Shown one piece after another: positions 23,816 to 62,510 of a stretch of DNA of 64,000 nt. The notes under the pieces are model-generated. The model ran no database searches. It saw only the letters and a list, made by a program, of their open reading frames with translations, and was not told the DNA's origin. A program made the position numbers and the translations under genes. This DNA comes from Apostichopus japonicus (lineage: Eukaryota > Echinodermata > Holothuroidea > Aspidochirotida > Stichopodidae). Numbering within the stretch: position 1 is the stretch's first letter; each line of letters begins with the position of its first letter. Location: positions 14,258,077 through 14,322,076 of the forward strand of contig NC_092582.1 in assembly GCF_037975245.1 (NCBI RefSeq), given 5' to 3'.

Positions 23816-25700
23816 ATGAAATGTGGTCAAAACGAATGGCAAATGACGTCTTGTGTCAAAATATCTTGACGAATCATGTGACCTTTGTTGCAACTTTTGT
23901 TTACTTAGCATTGTTTAATAGCAGAGCTTTTTAATGCATTTGCAAATAGACATGTGCACAACACAACAGAAACCAAAAACAAATGTTATTCACCATACAA
24001 CGACAGATAAAATGGCCGCTAGAGATTCTCATGCAGCAGCCATTAAACTTAATCGCAAACCCCTCTGGGGTTCTAAATTGTTTCGACACATAAAACTTAG
24101 CTGAGGATATACTAGTGGAAAATTTTTAAGAACGCTTTTGCTTAGGGATCCCTTTTGTTTGTCAGATGTCCGTATCTATGGACACTTGTCTGAAGTTGTC
24201 TCCCAGGGCTTTCTCTTTTGAAAATAACTGGATCCGTCTCTGGCAAATATCGCTGAGACGATGGACGAGTACAATCACATAATAATAACAGTCTCGAAAC
24301 TAGCAAGCCGATGCTGAAAGTGAATTATGGCGTGACGATATGAAAAATGATTGATGAATGACTGCAGCGATACATTCTATTTCTAATTAATTTTCTAATT
24401 TTAATTAATTGATGTGGGTCATAAAATGCTAGGTTATTCAATTTTCTTTTGAAATAATAATGAATTATTGTTAACATTTTCAATATATATATTGCGCCAT
24501 TATGCGACAGAAAGGTGCTTATGGTGCACTGCTATTAATAGCAATGTAAAGGTTGATCAATTTAAAAATCTCCCTATTGGCACTGAATATATTAATAATA
24601 ATAATATATTATGTATAGCATTAATACGACTGGGAGACAGAATATTCATAATGATTAAATGAAGCTTGTTATTCATTATAAATAAACTTCATTTGATGGC
24701 AAAGTTTATAAGGATGTTGGGGAGGTTTAGAGTAAAAAAAAATGCAAAAATTAAATGTAGGGATACACCGGATATCCGGTCCGGCCGGACTATCCGGCCG
24801 GATAGTGAGCAATTATCCGGTTCCGGCCGGATAATTTTCAAAATCCGGCCGGATCTTTTTCAAAATCTGGCCTGAATTATTCCTTAAAAAGGTGTTGGTA
24901 TTAACTAAAATCAATGTAAACTATTTCCAAAAATTAATAAAAACATTCAAAGTAAGGAAAAATTAGGTTTTACATGTTTAATTTAATTTTCTCAATGGTC
25001 TGACCCACTGTTTCTAAAGATCAACCAAAATAATACAACTACTGTAATAATATGAAGCTATATACAACAAATACAGTTTGCAGTGAAATCATTTCTTGCA
25101 GCCTTCATCAGTTTAATATTGTGGAGTTAAAATAGACCAAAAGCTGACCAGAAGTCAAATTTTCTGACCATTGAATTTTCTGATGCAAAACTAATTGCTT
25201 GAAAGCAATACGCAGAAAGAACTCACCAGGGTTTGGTTAATATTGATCATAGCTGAAGTGAAGAAAACTTTATACGTCAGATAAGAAGGTGAGATTTATA
25301 CGCATAAAAACATAAAATCATCATACAGTGAAATAATTTCCATTTATGTGTTAATTTACCATAATTAAGATATGATAAAAATTCAAAAACAGTCCATCAT
25401 TTTCTGGTTGTCTGGCTTTTGAGTGAAATTTGGAATCTTGTAGAGAATAATTAAAAAGTAATTTATGTCAAAAGTTAGGAAAACCACTAGAACATACATA
25501 ATACTAAAAAATAAAAAAACCTTCTGTACAATGCATATCAAAAATTAAATTTATCTCAGTTTTTATAGTACAATTTGTTCTATATAAATTTCTAATAAAC
25601 TATATTTGGAAATAAATTAATTGAAATTAACTGTGCTACAATACTAGCAAATTCGAAAGGCACAGAGGTTTATATACTAGGTACATTTTGATATATGGAG
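23816..25700. other. Intergenic AT-rich sequence between SINE tail and ABCC4 copy 1
   Basis: Apart from the hAT-like end at 24764 I see no gene, RNA or clear repeat. Short open frames here lack family motifs or splice context. Confidence 0.4.
24764..24865. mobile_element. hAT-like transposon end with nested CCGGCCGG palindromes
   Basis: TAGGGATACACCGGATATCC followed by five or more CCGGCCGG/ATCCGG words. TAGGGATNCACCG is the end sequence of some hAT-type elements. The matching other end was not found nearby, so this is likely a solo or truncated end. Confidence 0.45.
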
Positions 25701-25761
25701 CACAGCAATTTTTAGTCCCTATTTTCTCTCCCCCTCATCCTCCACTACAATCCCACTGTTA

Positions 25762-25767
25762 TTTATT
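25762..25767 (-). terminator. Candidate poly(A) signal of ABCC4-like copy 1
   Basis: AATAAA on the - strand about 100 bases after the stop codon. The position suits a short 3' UTR, but AT-rich sequence gives such matches by chance. Confidence 0.35.
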
Positions 25768-25869
25768 TCACTGTAATTTATACAAAGAAAATGAGATTTG
25801 AACACAGCCGTACAGCACTATCCCTTGCCATATATTATAGGGAGGGGTCCCTATTTCTACACCCCACAC

Positions 25870-51185
<25,316 letters not shown>

Positions 51186-52200
51186 TTTATACCTTAAACG
51201 TCCTCATCAGTTTACAGATCTGTTTAATATCAGACTTTCCTCATTTGCACGAGTCTGAAAATGAAAGTGAAATCCGTGCTACTTTTATCGTTAACGGAGC
51301 GTGTGTCGGCAATCGACATTGCCTTGTTAGGCTCAAAGCTATTCAATCGTTAACTTTCTCTTCAAAATGTAAACACGCACGTTTAGCCAAGTAATTATTT
51401 TTCTTCCTTATTGTTTGCTTTACCAAACGGTTCCCATACAGTTCCTGCATGTTGCATTCTGACCAGATAGAAATCTTTGCAATACTAATAGGGATTACAA
51501 CCATATAAAAGTTAACAAAATGTTGAAGATTTTACAGTCTTGTTTGAGGCCTAGGCCCCCACCCCCACAACTTTACAACTTAACATCTGGTTATTGGTAA
51601 CTTGTCACACCCACACACCAAAGTGTGTACAATTGCAACAATCCTCCTCTCTGGGGGTATTGACTTACAAATTGATGTAAATAACTAGATTTATTAGTCC
51701 ACTGTCGAACGGCCACCAAATCTGATCAGGTTGTCCGAACGGAAAAATCTGGTTTTCGCAAAGGATCAGACGACCATTTGAATTTGCCCGGAGCATATCC
51801 GTTACGAAACCGCCGTTTACTTACTACAAGCCGTAGACTGTAGGGGCCAATTTCCTTTAAAAAAAAGTTTGCAAAGTTCCATATTTAGCTTTATATTGTG
51901 CACTCCACGTTACAACAGGGAACAACAGCAAAAGTTGCAAAAGTAAAAAGCGTTTAGGTTGATTATAAAATGGCCCATTGACCAACTTTGATAAAGTTAT
52001 GTGATATTGCATGGAAAGTCGCAAAAATTTGACTGCCTTTCACTTCGTCAATAAAAGGTAACAATTGAAGATACAGTACAAGGAATGAGTCATCGGAGGA
52101 TGGCATCGCAAGAAGCTCTGCTAAATGGACATGTTGCTTAACAAGTGCAAATATGAGTATTGCTCCGTTTTTTGTAAATAGGGACCATACTTGTAATGTA
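51186..52200. other. 5' flank of ABCC4-like copy 1
   Basis: Should contain the promoter and any non-coding first exon of the - strand gene. I see no convincing TATA box, initiator or CpG-rich block, so no promoter is called. Confidence 0.4.
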
Positions 52201-52202
52201 TA

Positions 52203-52576
52203 GGGGGGCGTTGTGGTCAAGTGGTTAAGGCAGATGCCTGGTGATCTAAGGATTACAGGTTCGAGCCCTGGCCAGATCATTGCGTTGTGTCCATGGGCAA
52301 GGCACTTTATCTCCATTGCCTCTCTTCACCCAGGTGTATAAATGAGGACTTGCGAGGTAACTTGTAAATATAGTTGCGTGCGCCGGTTTGTGGCTGCACC
52401 CTATGGGAAGTCCCCCGGGGGACATGTGGTTGTGGTGCACTGTGGTGCCCCAGGAGAGATTGATTGAATTGCGCACACTCTGGTGTGTAGGTGTGACAAG
52501 TTACCAATGACCAAGGCTAAGTTGTCAAAGCGCTACGGTCTCGATGTAGCAGCGCTATATAAGTGTCTAATATACA
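52203..52576 (+). mobile_element. tRNA-derived SINE, full length
   Basis: A box TGGTCAAGTGGTTAAGGC and B box GGTTCGAGCCC head, body with TTGTGTCCATGGGCAAGGCA and CACCCAGGTGTATAAATGAG, and tail CAGCGCTATATAAGTGTC. Same family type as the - strand copy at 32870-33167. Confidence 0.85.
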
Positions 52577-55500
52577 TGTTTTTCATAAGAAAACAATGTT
52601 GAGAGACTCCAAAGCTGCTACTGTGTGTACACAAAATTTGAACGCTACATTATTCCAGACAGTGTAAGTATGAACTTCATGTTAAATTGCTGAATGTACA
52701 GGTACAGTGTGTGATGGTTTCCTGTCAAACTGATCAATTTAAAGTAATTGTCAATAGAGTCCTTCCTTTAAGACCTGCGGTGAGGACAATCAGGTCGGGT
52801 ATCGGTCACAGAAACGTATATCACCAAAAAAATGATCACTGCGGAACGATACAAAGTGCAAGTGCTTACTTTAAACACACACAAAAAAATTATCTTGTCT
52901 TACGCAATACTTGGTGATGATTGGATTTGCCACGATCTGATGGTTCCATGATCTACTATATTCCACCCTCAAAGGGAAGATATTAGGTATCTTTGGGGGG
53001 GGGGGGTGGGCTGGGAGGATCAGTTTGTTAAATTTATCTACCACAATCTCAATGGGGAAGATAAACTTAGAGGTCAGAACTTAGAAAGTTAATAAATACT
53101 CTAAATCTAAGTCAAATGTTACATTAAATTTGTAGAAATCACAATTTTATGAATTGAAATGAAATGAATTGAATTACAAACAGTTGACGATTTGCTACTT
53201 ACTGTACATAGCAATAGTCTACTGAGCTCTGTAACCACAAACTACTATATAGATATATATGATAAGGGTGTACCAATCAGTAGGCCCTACATGTATTTGC
53301 AGATATCAATGCCTAACGTGGTCAAAAATCGTACAAAGCGAAATGTAAAAGTTACTGGTAGAAACATAACTGACATTTTTTCTGTGACTCATGAAATATA
53401 ATTTCTGCTAGAACAATTACCATTGTTAACTAGTACAAAACATTAAATTCAGATACCAACAGTAAGTTTCATTCATTTCTAGGCCAGGTCACTGTAAAGT
53501 TCAAGATGGCACTCGTCAGACTGTAAACTGTTGTCAGTACCATTCGGGTTTTAACGACCACAATCTCTGTGAAGAACCCCCTTGCCATAATAGACAGGTA
53601 CTGCAGCTCTGTACTATCCGGAACTTAACCACAGCAGCATTGTATTTGATCAAAGAAGTCATGGACAGTTAAAGTCCATAAATTGCCTTCTTTGTATAAT
53701 ATTCAAAGTAAACATTTCCAAAGAAAAGTTTGGCAATTGAACTCCCCCATATGTATATACCTGTACTACACTCATACTGTACTGTATTCACAACATATAT
53801 ATACAGCTCTAAAAATGTTGCATTCTCTTGCATTAATTTGAATCCAAAAGTCAATCAATCTTTAATTAATGAAGCAAGACACAGGGAATAGTTTTCAGTG
53901 TTCAAATTTTGTGTAAGAATTTATGAAGGAATCTGATTTTTGTCTTTCTCATTGAATACTAGAGTTCCTGAGTAGAAAACTGCTATACGTCTCTACAATT
54001 GTACTGTATATAGCATCTTAGACCAATTTGTATCTAGCAATTATGCGATGTGATACAGGATAAATTATGCCCTGATGATCTTGAAATTTTTACTTTCAAT
54101 GAAATGAGATTTATTAAAATGTTAAAAACTATAAACTATTGTATTTGCTTATTGCATTCTCTGACTACTGTTGACACTGATGTTATCTCTACTGCACACT
54201 GTGTTGAAAATGTAAATTACGTACCAGCATATTAAAGGCTGGGTTGTTTGCCTTTGATGTCAACCTATTTTAAATTTCAGAGTATGTGCATGTAAACACA
54301 TAAACAGTATTGGAACTACCATATGTAGTCCTAATCAAATGAAATCAAAAAGCATTTACTTGGCAAACAGATGTCAATTGCTGATTGCTAACAACTTCAA
54401 TACTGTAGCTCAGTAGACAGACACGGTGATTTGAAAAGAATAAGGTAAGACAAGAACCTTGGGCTTCATGTGTAAAACAGTTTGGGCAACCAGCTACGCA
54501 CTGTTAAACAACAGGATTATCTTTCACTACTGAAGGTTACATTCACGATGTGTGGTGTAAAGTCCCTTAACAATAGCTAAAGATTCACTAAACATTGAAA
54601 ATAACAGCCTGTTCGTTTCCATATTCTCTTCTTGCATAGATTAATTTGGGCAACCAGCTTCTCCCTACATACCGTTTACAAGAAGATTATCTTTCACTAC
54701 TGAGTTGCAACTTGAGTGTGCTCTATTAAATAACTGACCACGGAAATTCCAATTGTCTGTACGCAAAACAATGGCACCCGAGAAAATACCATAACATGTA
54801 GAATACCTCTCCTTCATACCACAAATTCACTGCCAAAAGTGAGCAATCAGGTCTTTGGTTATATTTAATAATCAAGTTTACAGTACATACCACAAGTTTT
54901 TGCCTGTTTTAAACAAATATTTCGGACACAAAGCAGTACGTTGCAAATTTGGTTAAAGGCTTATCTATCATATGTAGCATAATAGTTCAATGTTAGGAAA
55001 GAAGTATTTACCTTAAGTTTGAAATTTTATGAAAATGTCTGTTTGGTGGTAGTAAACATGAGGGATAGTCAAAAGTCTTTGTAATAGATTAACACTAAAG
55101 CATATTCTACATGAAATCAGTTTCAAGAATAATATTACATTTCCCATCAGTTCTCTGAACAAGTTTAGGGCCCCATTGGAAATGGGCCGACGTCCTGTCA
55201 GCCTAATGGGTTTAGCTCTTGTTACTCTTTTTGTTCTTTTCATATCCGTCCTATTCGTCTATTATATGTCTTTGTAATATTTTTGTATTTTGAACAATCT
55301 GAGTGTGAATAAAACAAACAAACAAAGAAACAAGTTTGGTTATTGTTCGACCACAAATTTTTAAAGATTTTTAACACTGAAGTGTATGTTAACTGCCAAT
55401 ACAGCCTCCTTGAAGACTTATGATAAAATATTGCACATATACACAGTACTGTCCAGTGTACTACTTTACGAAATAGGAATGTTTTTTGAGACCTTTTTTT

Positions 55501-56968
55501 ACTTGTGTGCATATGCCTTGTTTAAATGGCAAATTTATGTGTAAAATTTGATTATGGAATTTGTTCTCCACAAATTCCTAGAAATGCTACGTCTTTTAAT
55601 GGAAATGTGATTTCCGTTAACGGTGAAAGTTACACTCCTTTGTTTTGCAGAAGTGGCAACACTAGTATAAATATCATTAAAATGAAGGCAGTATTTCTGA
55701 CTAGGTTCATTAAAAAGAAGGGAATTGCAAACAAGGACGGTACTACATAATGTAACCAAGCAAAGTAAATCATTTGATAGTAGAGCTGCAATTCTGTAAC
55801 CAACCGAAAATAGTAGATTTACTCAATGACATTGCTAATAAGTCCTGCTAAGAACTCATCCATTGAAAATATACTAGTACAACTACAAGAAAAGTGGGCA
55901 TTCACAACTATAAATGTGCAAAAATTATTTTCATCTGCTTGGCCATTCCCAGAACCCTGCTAGCTGGAACAACGGTGTAAAACTACCTTTCCTTCTGCAA
56001 GATACTGTACCATCTTCTAACAGTAATGATTCATGATAAGAAGTCATGAGAATTAGTAACAGAGAATATGTTGACTCAGGTTTTGGAATTTTTTTAACCT
56101 TCTTCTGTGCCTCCTTCTAATACCACACTGTGAAATCTATGCAGCTACTGTACTGTACAGCAGAACCAAAGGAGTCAATGGCATTTACACCCAACAGCTT
56201 AACATTACCAACTTAAGTTTAAAGGTAGTAATGGGGCTCTGTTTTTGTCTAAGTTTGGCATAAAGGCCTAGTTATTTTAGTGCTCATATAGGTATCTACA
56301 GTATATGACTGGCGTATAACATTTGACCTTTCACTAAAAGTCAAACTACTGTCGGCTATGACTAGGCTAAAGCTAAGCATTAAATAGTTAACTTAGACCT
56401 AACAATTAACCGGCATAGGTCTAGCCTAGGCTAAGTTAAACTCCTGAGTCTGATTTAGTTAGGCATAGCCTAGGCCTATGCTAATAGGTTGTAAAACTAA
56501 GTTACTTACGGTTAAATACAGATGTGGGCGAAGAGCATGCCAAGGTTTAGTTCATTGTCAACTATCTCTAAGATGTTGAACCAATCGAAACTAAAACATG
56601 GACATGATGTACAGTCATTGAAATGGTGAAACCAGGGCGAAGTTCTTACTCAATTACATTGAGATATTGCATGTACAGTACCTACAGTGCAAGTGCCTAC
56701 ACTAGGTACGGTGCCTACGTTACCTGGACTTTTTTAATTTTACTGTTCTCCGTGTGTGTCGTGATTTTGGATTACGCAATACTGGTTAAAGGTCGTAATT
56801 CGTGAAACACGTGACTGTCCTCCTGCGTACACGTTTGATACGGTACTAATTTCATATCTTCCATTGCTTGAAACCGGTGTTGTCGACGAAGAAACAATCG
56901 AAAGTCAAACATGAATATGATGATACTTCAATTACATTGAAATATTGCATGTCCGTAGCTGGGCTTTC
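52577..56968. other. Intergenic, no gene seen
   Basis: AT-rich sequence without recognisable exons. One short duplication: TTTGGGCAACCAGCT and GATTATCTTTCACTACTGA occur at about 54480-54535 and 54645-54705. TAGGCCTA-like words are frequent at 56300-56500. Confidence 0.45.
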
Positions 56969-57329
56969 TTAAAGAGGCCATGACACGAAAAATCCAACTC
57001 ATCGAGAGTAACCTCCTCTGAATCTATGAGAAAATCTATGTTCAAAACTATCCTCAACACCTTGAAAACCTCAAGGACTAATTAGTAATTAACGTTTTAA
57101 TAATCGCATCCGAAAATAGATACCTGAGAATGCGATTTCACAACAAGACAATGATGACGTCATGTTAGGAACACACGTGCAAAGCTCAGGCATGTATCGG
57201 ATGCGCGACGATCATATCGTTCCATATACAGTACACGCACATTTACACTGAGAGAACAACCACTGTATTACGCTATATCGTTAGAAATTTCAAGTTTGTT
57301 TTACAACTGTTGTAAACTATCCGAGAGAA

Positions 57330-57545
57330 ATGCCGGTCCGTTGTGTTGTTGGGGCTGCATAAATATCATTACCCATGCAATTAGCCTTCATCCATGGCTG
57401 AAGGACGAAAAAAAACACGGCGATTATGACCAAGTTAGTGCACAACACCAGCGCCGATTTCACTGGGCCTAGCCAGTATGCAGTTCGAATGAAGCGAACA
57501 CTTCACGGAAGCATACTACGATCCCTCCTTTTTGTTATGAAATAA
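57330..57545 (+). pseudogene. Degraded THAP-domain gene fragment
   Basis: Starts MPVRCVVGA and then carries LHPWLKDEKKHGDYDQ, DFTGPSQYAV and SEHFTEAYYDPSFL in different frames: the order and spacing of a THAP zinc finger. The C of the C-x-x-H pair is now TGA (TGA-AGC-GAA-CAC), and there are at least two frameshifts plus a stop right after codon 10. THAP domains bind DNA and occur in several transposase families. Confidence 0.75.
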
Positions 57546-59541
57546 AACAAATGGACTTTAACGGTTCGACATAAAAGAGTCATTCTTCTGTCAAGTAATC
57601 CACAAAAAACTACTCTGAAGACCAGATCGGGGAACAGGAAACCTCCAATGGGGCAAGTGGCGATCCTTAGGAGGTAGCGCGCCGAGCACTAGTAGTACTA
57701 TAGTATGGTTCCCCTATAGTATTAGCGTTACTACACTGAAGTCGCAATAGACGAAGAGATTTTACTGTATCATCTAAATTAACACCCCCTTCATTGCTCT
57801 ATTGTATACTAATAAGCTATGAGGTTAGCTTCAGAGGCGATGGGTTACATCTTCTTGTGAACAAATCTCAGTGCCCCAATTTATTTCTGGAATATGCTGG
57901 ATCAGTTAATTATAGCAATAATTTCTTATGCCTATTCCAGGAAAACCATTTATTATGTTGTGGAGGGAGTGGGGGTAATGGGGATGGGTCAAAATAGGTA
58001 GGTAAAAAGATTTTATTCCAAAGGTTGTTTAATTAAATCTCAAAGCGATTTATTTTAAAGTCACAGAGCCAAAAATTCACACAACATAGTTCAAGTGTTA
58101 AATCATTGAACAAAATTTATTCAATATCAGTTCTAGACAGTCATTCTGGACAATCTGAACTAACATTAACAACAATCATTGTATTATATGACATAAAAGT
58201 AAAACTGTACTTTCCATAAACATTATCATTCTTAAATTACACTAATGTAATTTGTGACATCAAAGGAGGTTAAAAGAAAACAACTTACATGATTTTTTTT
58301 GCTTTAAGCCTACAAAGCAGTTGCATGTCCATCACTATCAATCGTTGTTGTGACAAATTAATTAGAATAATCCAGAAGCAAATACAATACAGGGTTATTT
58401 AAACCAAGAAACACTGCACGACGCAACTCACATGCAAAAATGTTACCCACGCACGACGACACGTACAACACTGATGGGCAATGTGAAACACAGCATCACA
58501 CGCATTAAAACAATCGAAGACCATTAACAGGGTGTACTGCTGAGTTTTTGAAGAAAGACTACAAAACAAACCAACTGCTGCTGAAGAAACAGTCTAAACA
58601 TTCAAGGGTTCTGCTGCCTCCATTGGTCTTTATTATGACTTTTCTGTCAAATATCATTGGTGATATGGTTATTTTGGCTTCCAGATTAAAGGTACGAATC
58701 AAACGAGGTAAATGCCCCTAAAAAGGTCAATGCCCGTTCCCTTATGCACATATTATATGACATCACGGTCATGCCAATACTTGTGTCCAAATGCTTCAAA
58801 ACATGCCTTTTCTTTTATTGTTGATGTTGGGTCTGGAAAATAACCTTTTCATCCTGAATTAAAAGTCTTGAATTTCAATATATCAACACTGAGGGAACCC
58901 TGACGGATTGATAATCCAACACAATCGTAGTTTAGAAAGGCTTCCTATACAATGAGTTTTCTCCTGGCAACTTGAATCCAGTGTAATGACCATTGGCTGG
59001 AAAATCACTTCTGATCCTTTGGACTGCACATGATGGTAGCACAACCCTGACGTGTCTTGCTAGGAACCCCAAGTATCATTGAACCTGTTGACTGTAGGCT
59101 ATGTATCTGTACTGCCTGGGAAAAAATTTATGAAAGTTCAAAATGTATTAATGTTGGCCATGATGTCCACAATAACAAGCAGGCACACAATGTACAGTTA
59201 TGGTTACATTTGTTGTGATTTTACACCTTCCATGTATCATGAAACATTCTTTTGTTTCAGAAAATTGATTTGCAAAACTCCAGGCCAAAGTACTAGCCAA
59301 GTAATAATGAGTATGAAATAACACATATGCCTACCTAGCATGGCTGCATAATGCAACTTACATCCCCGAGCCAAACTTTCAGTATGCAACCAACCCTACT
59401 AGTACTACACACTCTACATATGGGTTGTAAGTTACCGTAACACAACGCACAATACGGTTTAGGGTGTTCCGCGAATTCCAACAACACATGCACAAAATGG
59501 ACTGGATTTTGTTTTTAAATGCTTCGTTAATAAATTCTTAC

Positions 59542-59816
59542 CACGTTGTATGTTCCTTGCAATGGTTTCGAACGGATTTCTTCTTCGATATGTTGTGGAG
59601 CTTCAATTTCGGCTCGTTTAACAGGCTCGAACTGATACGGTTCTAACACCTCCGCTCCACCCTCAGCGTTCGGTTCAATATTGGAATGATCATCGCCTTC
59701 ACTCTCTGCTTCGAATATGAGAAAGGGCACTCTAATTATAGCCCAATTTCACTGCCTAGTGAAGAACCATTATCACTTTGAACTTCGGTTGCCGCATTTG
59801 GCTCTGGATCCGCCAT
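59542..59816 (-). pseudogene. Disrupted first exon of an acidic protein inside the transposon
   Basis: ATG at 59816 gives MADPEPNAATEVQSDNGSSL, GSEIGL and then TAA. In another frame the reading continues with GDDHSNIEPNAEGGAEVLEP, YQFEPVKRAEIEAPQHIEEE to a donor GTG|GTAAGA. The acidic start with a P-Y-x-FEP motif resembles the N-terminus of P2X7-like or ballast-domain proteins common in marine invertebrates; that match is weak. Confidence 0.45.
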
Positions 59817-60153
59817 TTCACAGGAAATTTTGATTTGATATCGCACTTGTGATCGGTGTTTTGTTTAGTAACTACTAGTGGTATGTGTACTTGTCTACTG
59901 TGTACGTGAATGGTACCGTAGCAGCGACAACAAATATGTGTTCAAAACGTGACGTCACATGACGTCATGCGAATCGGAAAATTTTCGAGTAAACAAAGTT
60001 TCAAACGCCGAAAAGGGTAAATTCATTCTCAATTTTCGACTTGAAAAATCAAGTTTTAAACTGGCAGATTGGTTGATACATGTTTTAGAGAACATTCTTT
60101 GATGGATCCCAAAAATATAGGACTTTGAAATTTTCGTGTCATGGCCACTTTAA

Positions 60154-61109
60154 CTTTTAACCTACAGACTAAATCATCATTGTAATGTGGTCTCGGCAAA
60201 GTTATTTCTCGCCAAACGCTACCCATCACGGGATAGCTGACACAGGGTGTGAAGACTCGCGCAAAACGGAACGTCTAATGCCGGTCATCTGACCTAGTTT
60301 CGTATGAGGTGTAACAAAAGTGTTAGACACCACCATCGTTCCCAGAAAATACACACACAGCTTGCTACCATCGGTAATTAGACACTAGTGTACAGGCAGT
60401 ACATACAGCTGCGGTCAATACCCACAGCACAGTGTAGAAACAATACAGCGGTTGACATCTCAGGTCCAGCTAAAGATAACAAGGTATCACGTTTCATTAC
60501 TGTACTGTCTGCATTTTGTAGCGACACGAACAAAACGTCACTTGCAAGCAACGGAAAGTTAACTTTTTCAGATGGCCGCACGCGGTTTGGGGCGATTCTT
60601 CATGGCACCTTCAATTTTCCGTATCATGACCATGCAGATTTTAAGCTACGAGAGCCCGGAGTTTCGTCACTTATAAACAAATCACTTTAATGGGTCAGTA
60701 GTAAACAATTTTCATACACTGCATTTGGAAGGCCTTAGGTGGTCTAAAACTGCCTCAGTTCCCAAAATTGTTGCACCGACATCTATACTTCCATTCACCC
60801 TTCTCAACATTCACAACCACAGCAACAAGCCAGATCCAGGCATTGCTTGGTTGGAAGAAGGACAATTGAAGAGAGTCACGTGATCCAGGAATGAATTGAA
60901 TAGTATGAGTTTTGACGTGCATGCAAAGTGACAAAAGATTATACATGTCTTTTGTGATGCCAATTTAAAATTTAAAATTTACGCAAGCGGAATACCAATT
61001 GTAGGTTTATAAACATGTCACGAAAAGAATGGACAAGGACAAACACATGTTTTCCTCCCCCCCCCCATCCACCCCGACCCCGCATGTGAATGGCGCTGTA
61101 TAACCTACC
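60154..61109. other. Intergenic, no gene seen
   Basis: One open frame of 100 codons on the + strand (60388-60690) has no family motif or splice context. Nothing else recognised. Confidence 0.4.
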
Positions 61110-61117
61110 GGTCGCGG

Positions 61118-61475
61118 CAGTGGCGTAGGAAGGTACTTTTGAGTGGGGGGGCTGAAAACTGATGGCCGGCCTGGGGGAGGGGTCTAAGGGGAGGGGGTGC
61201 CCCCTCCACTTTGGAATTTTTTGCATTTCCAGGTGGTCTCAGATGCAATTTGGTGCAATATAGCACACTTCAACTCCCACTCCATTTTGTAAAGAATTTC
61301 ACCTGGCCTTAAATGCAATTTGGTGCTCCAAATGAGATTTTTTTCTCATTTGGAAATGAAAAAGGGGTTTTCTGACTTGCGGAGCGGGGGGCGGAATGAT
61401 ACTTCCGCCCCCCCATATTTTTCACTGGGGGGCTGGCGCCCCCCCCCCCCAGCCCCCCCGGTTCCTACGCCCTTG
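61118..61475. mobile_element. hAT-type MITE with 8-bp target site duplication
   Basis: Ends CAGTGGCGTAGGAA and (reverse complement of right end) CAAGGGCGTAGGAA. The 8 bases GGTCGCGG stand directly outside both ends (61110-61117 and 61476-61483). 358 bp, GC/poly-G rich, non-coding. The 8-bp duplication and CAG...GGCG ends are typical of hAT. Confidence 0.88.
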
Positions 61476-61483
61476 GGTCGCGG

Positions 61484-62299
61484 TATGTTATGTTGCGGCT
61501 GCTTTTATCATTATCATTACCCAACATCCATACGAAGGCAGTATATATCATAATGCATTACCAACCTTGATTTAAACTCGTTGAGGAAACGACTGAAATA
61601 CGTAACCTATGCCAATCTTTTACCATTGTTAAACTCGACGCCAACCTATTATCGAATGATCTAGTACAAACTAAAACACCGGTGAATTGGACATGATTCA
61701 CCCCTTTAATTTCGTTATTTTATTCATAACGTCTGTGTTATTAAAAGCCCCTGGGTATCAACTTGTGACTCCTGTATACAGTCAGACGGATGTAAGTTGT
61801 GATTATTGGCGAAAGAGACCGTTCGTAAGGTGATTATGACAACAATTAAAGTTGCACGAAGTCCTTATTTTGTTTCAGCTTTGATCAAACTATGACCTCA
61901 CATTTGTAATAGAGAAAGTAAACTGGTTAAGTCTTAGGAATAACCGTGCAGGAAAATGCTACATTTGGCCAAATGATTAAAAACGTATTATCTAGTGTAC
62001 TGGATTGCCCATAATTAAACACAACCTTGCAAAAACAAAACAAAAAGTGCATTAAGTGAGCGATAACATTTATTTATATATTCATCTGGACCAGTGAGGG
62101 TGAGAACAATGGTCTGAATTAAAAAATTAATAAACGGTTAAGGGATTTTTTTTGGGGGGGGGGCGGGGGGAATAGTCTTGAACGCTTGAAAGTTTTGTGT
62201 AACATTTAAAACTGAGTATATATCTTCATCAAGGTGAACATTATCTTAGTATTAATTGAAGCCTTTGATTCTTTGTTCAGTTGATATAGCCAGGAGTTA
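61484..62299. other. Flank 3' of ABCC4-like copy 2, no gene seen
   Basis: AT-rich, with one poly-G run near 62153-62170. The 3' end of copy 2 must lie somewhere in 61484-62510; no clear poly(A) signal could be chosen. Confidence 0.35.
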
Positions 62300-62510
62300 T
62301 TATTATTGTCTCCTTGTTTTCAAGTTCCAGTTTTTGATCTTCATCCTCCATCCTCCTGGCCGCTGTCCCTTGGCAGGGTTGTCGAATCATCCGCCTCCTG
62401 GTATTCAATCTCTTTATCTTTCTCTTCATCCTCTCCTAATTCTATTCATCCTCTCCTAATCTGTTTGCGCTCGTGATTTTCATTTGCGTCCTCCCCTTAA
62501 TCCAATTCGG
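62300..62510 (-). pseudogene. Decayed remnant of the acidic tail exon behind the stop of ABCC4-like copy 2
   Basis: Past the TAG the - strand still encodes, in shifting frames, pieces that match copy 1: EADDSTTLPRDSGQEDGG against EADREEGDSTTRDGEEDG, and EDQKLELENKE against EDKILDANKED. TGA/TAG stops and frameshifts interrupt it, so it is no longer translated as one tail. Read as a former coding extension now lost from copy 2. Confidence 0.7.

Larger units (their letters stand above)
56969..60153. mobile_element. TTAA-flanked DNA transposon of about 3.2 kb, Kolobok-like, degraded
   Basis: Left end TTAAAGAGGCCATGACACGA and the reverse complement of the right end TTAAAGTGGCCATGACACGA match at 19 of 20 bases, and both are bounded by TTAA, so TTAA is the likely target duplication. 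The inside holds a broken THAP-domain reading frame (+) and a disrupted first exon on the - strand. TTAA target sites together with a THAP gene fit the Kolobok superfamily; piggyBac-type elements also use TTAA but their ends look different. No intact transposase is visible. Confidence 0.75.

Noticed and set aside
60388-60690. 100-codon open frame
   Set aside because: No recognisable domain, no splice or codon evidence; left uncalled.
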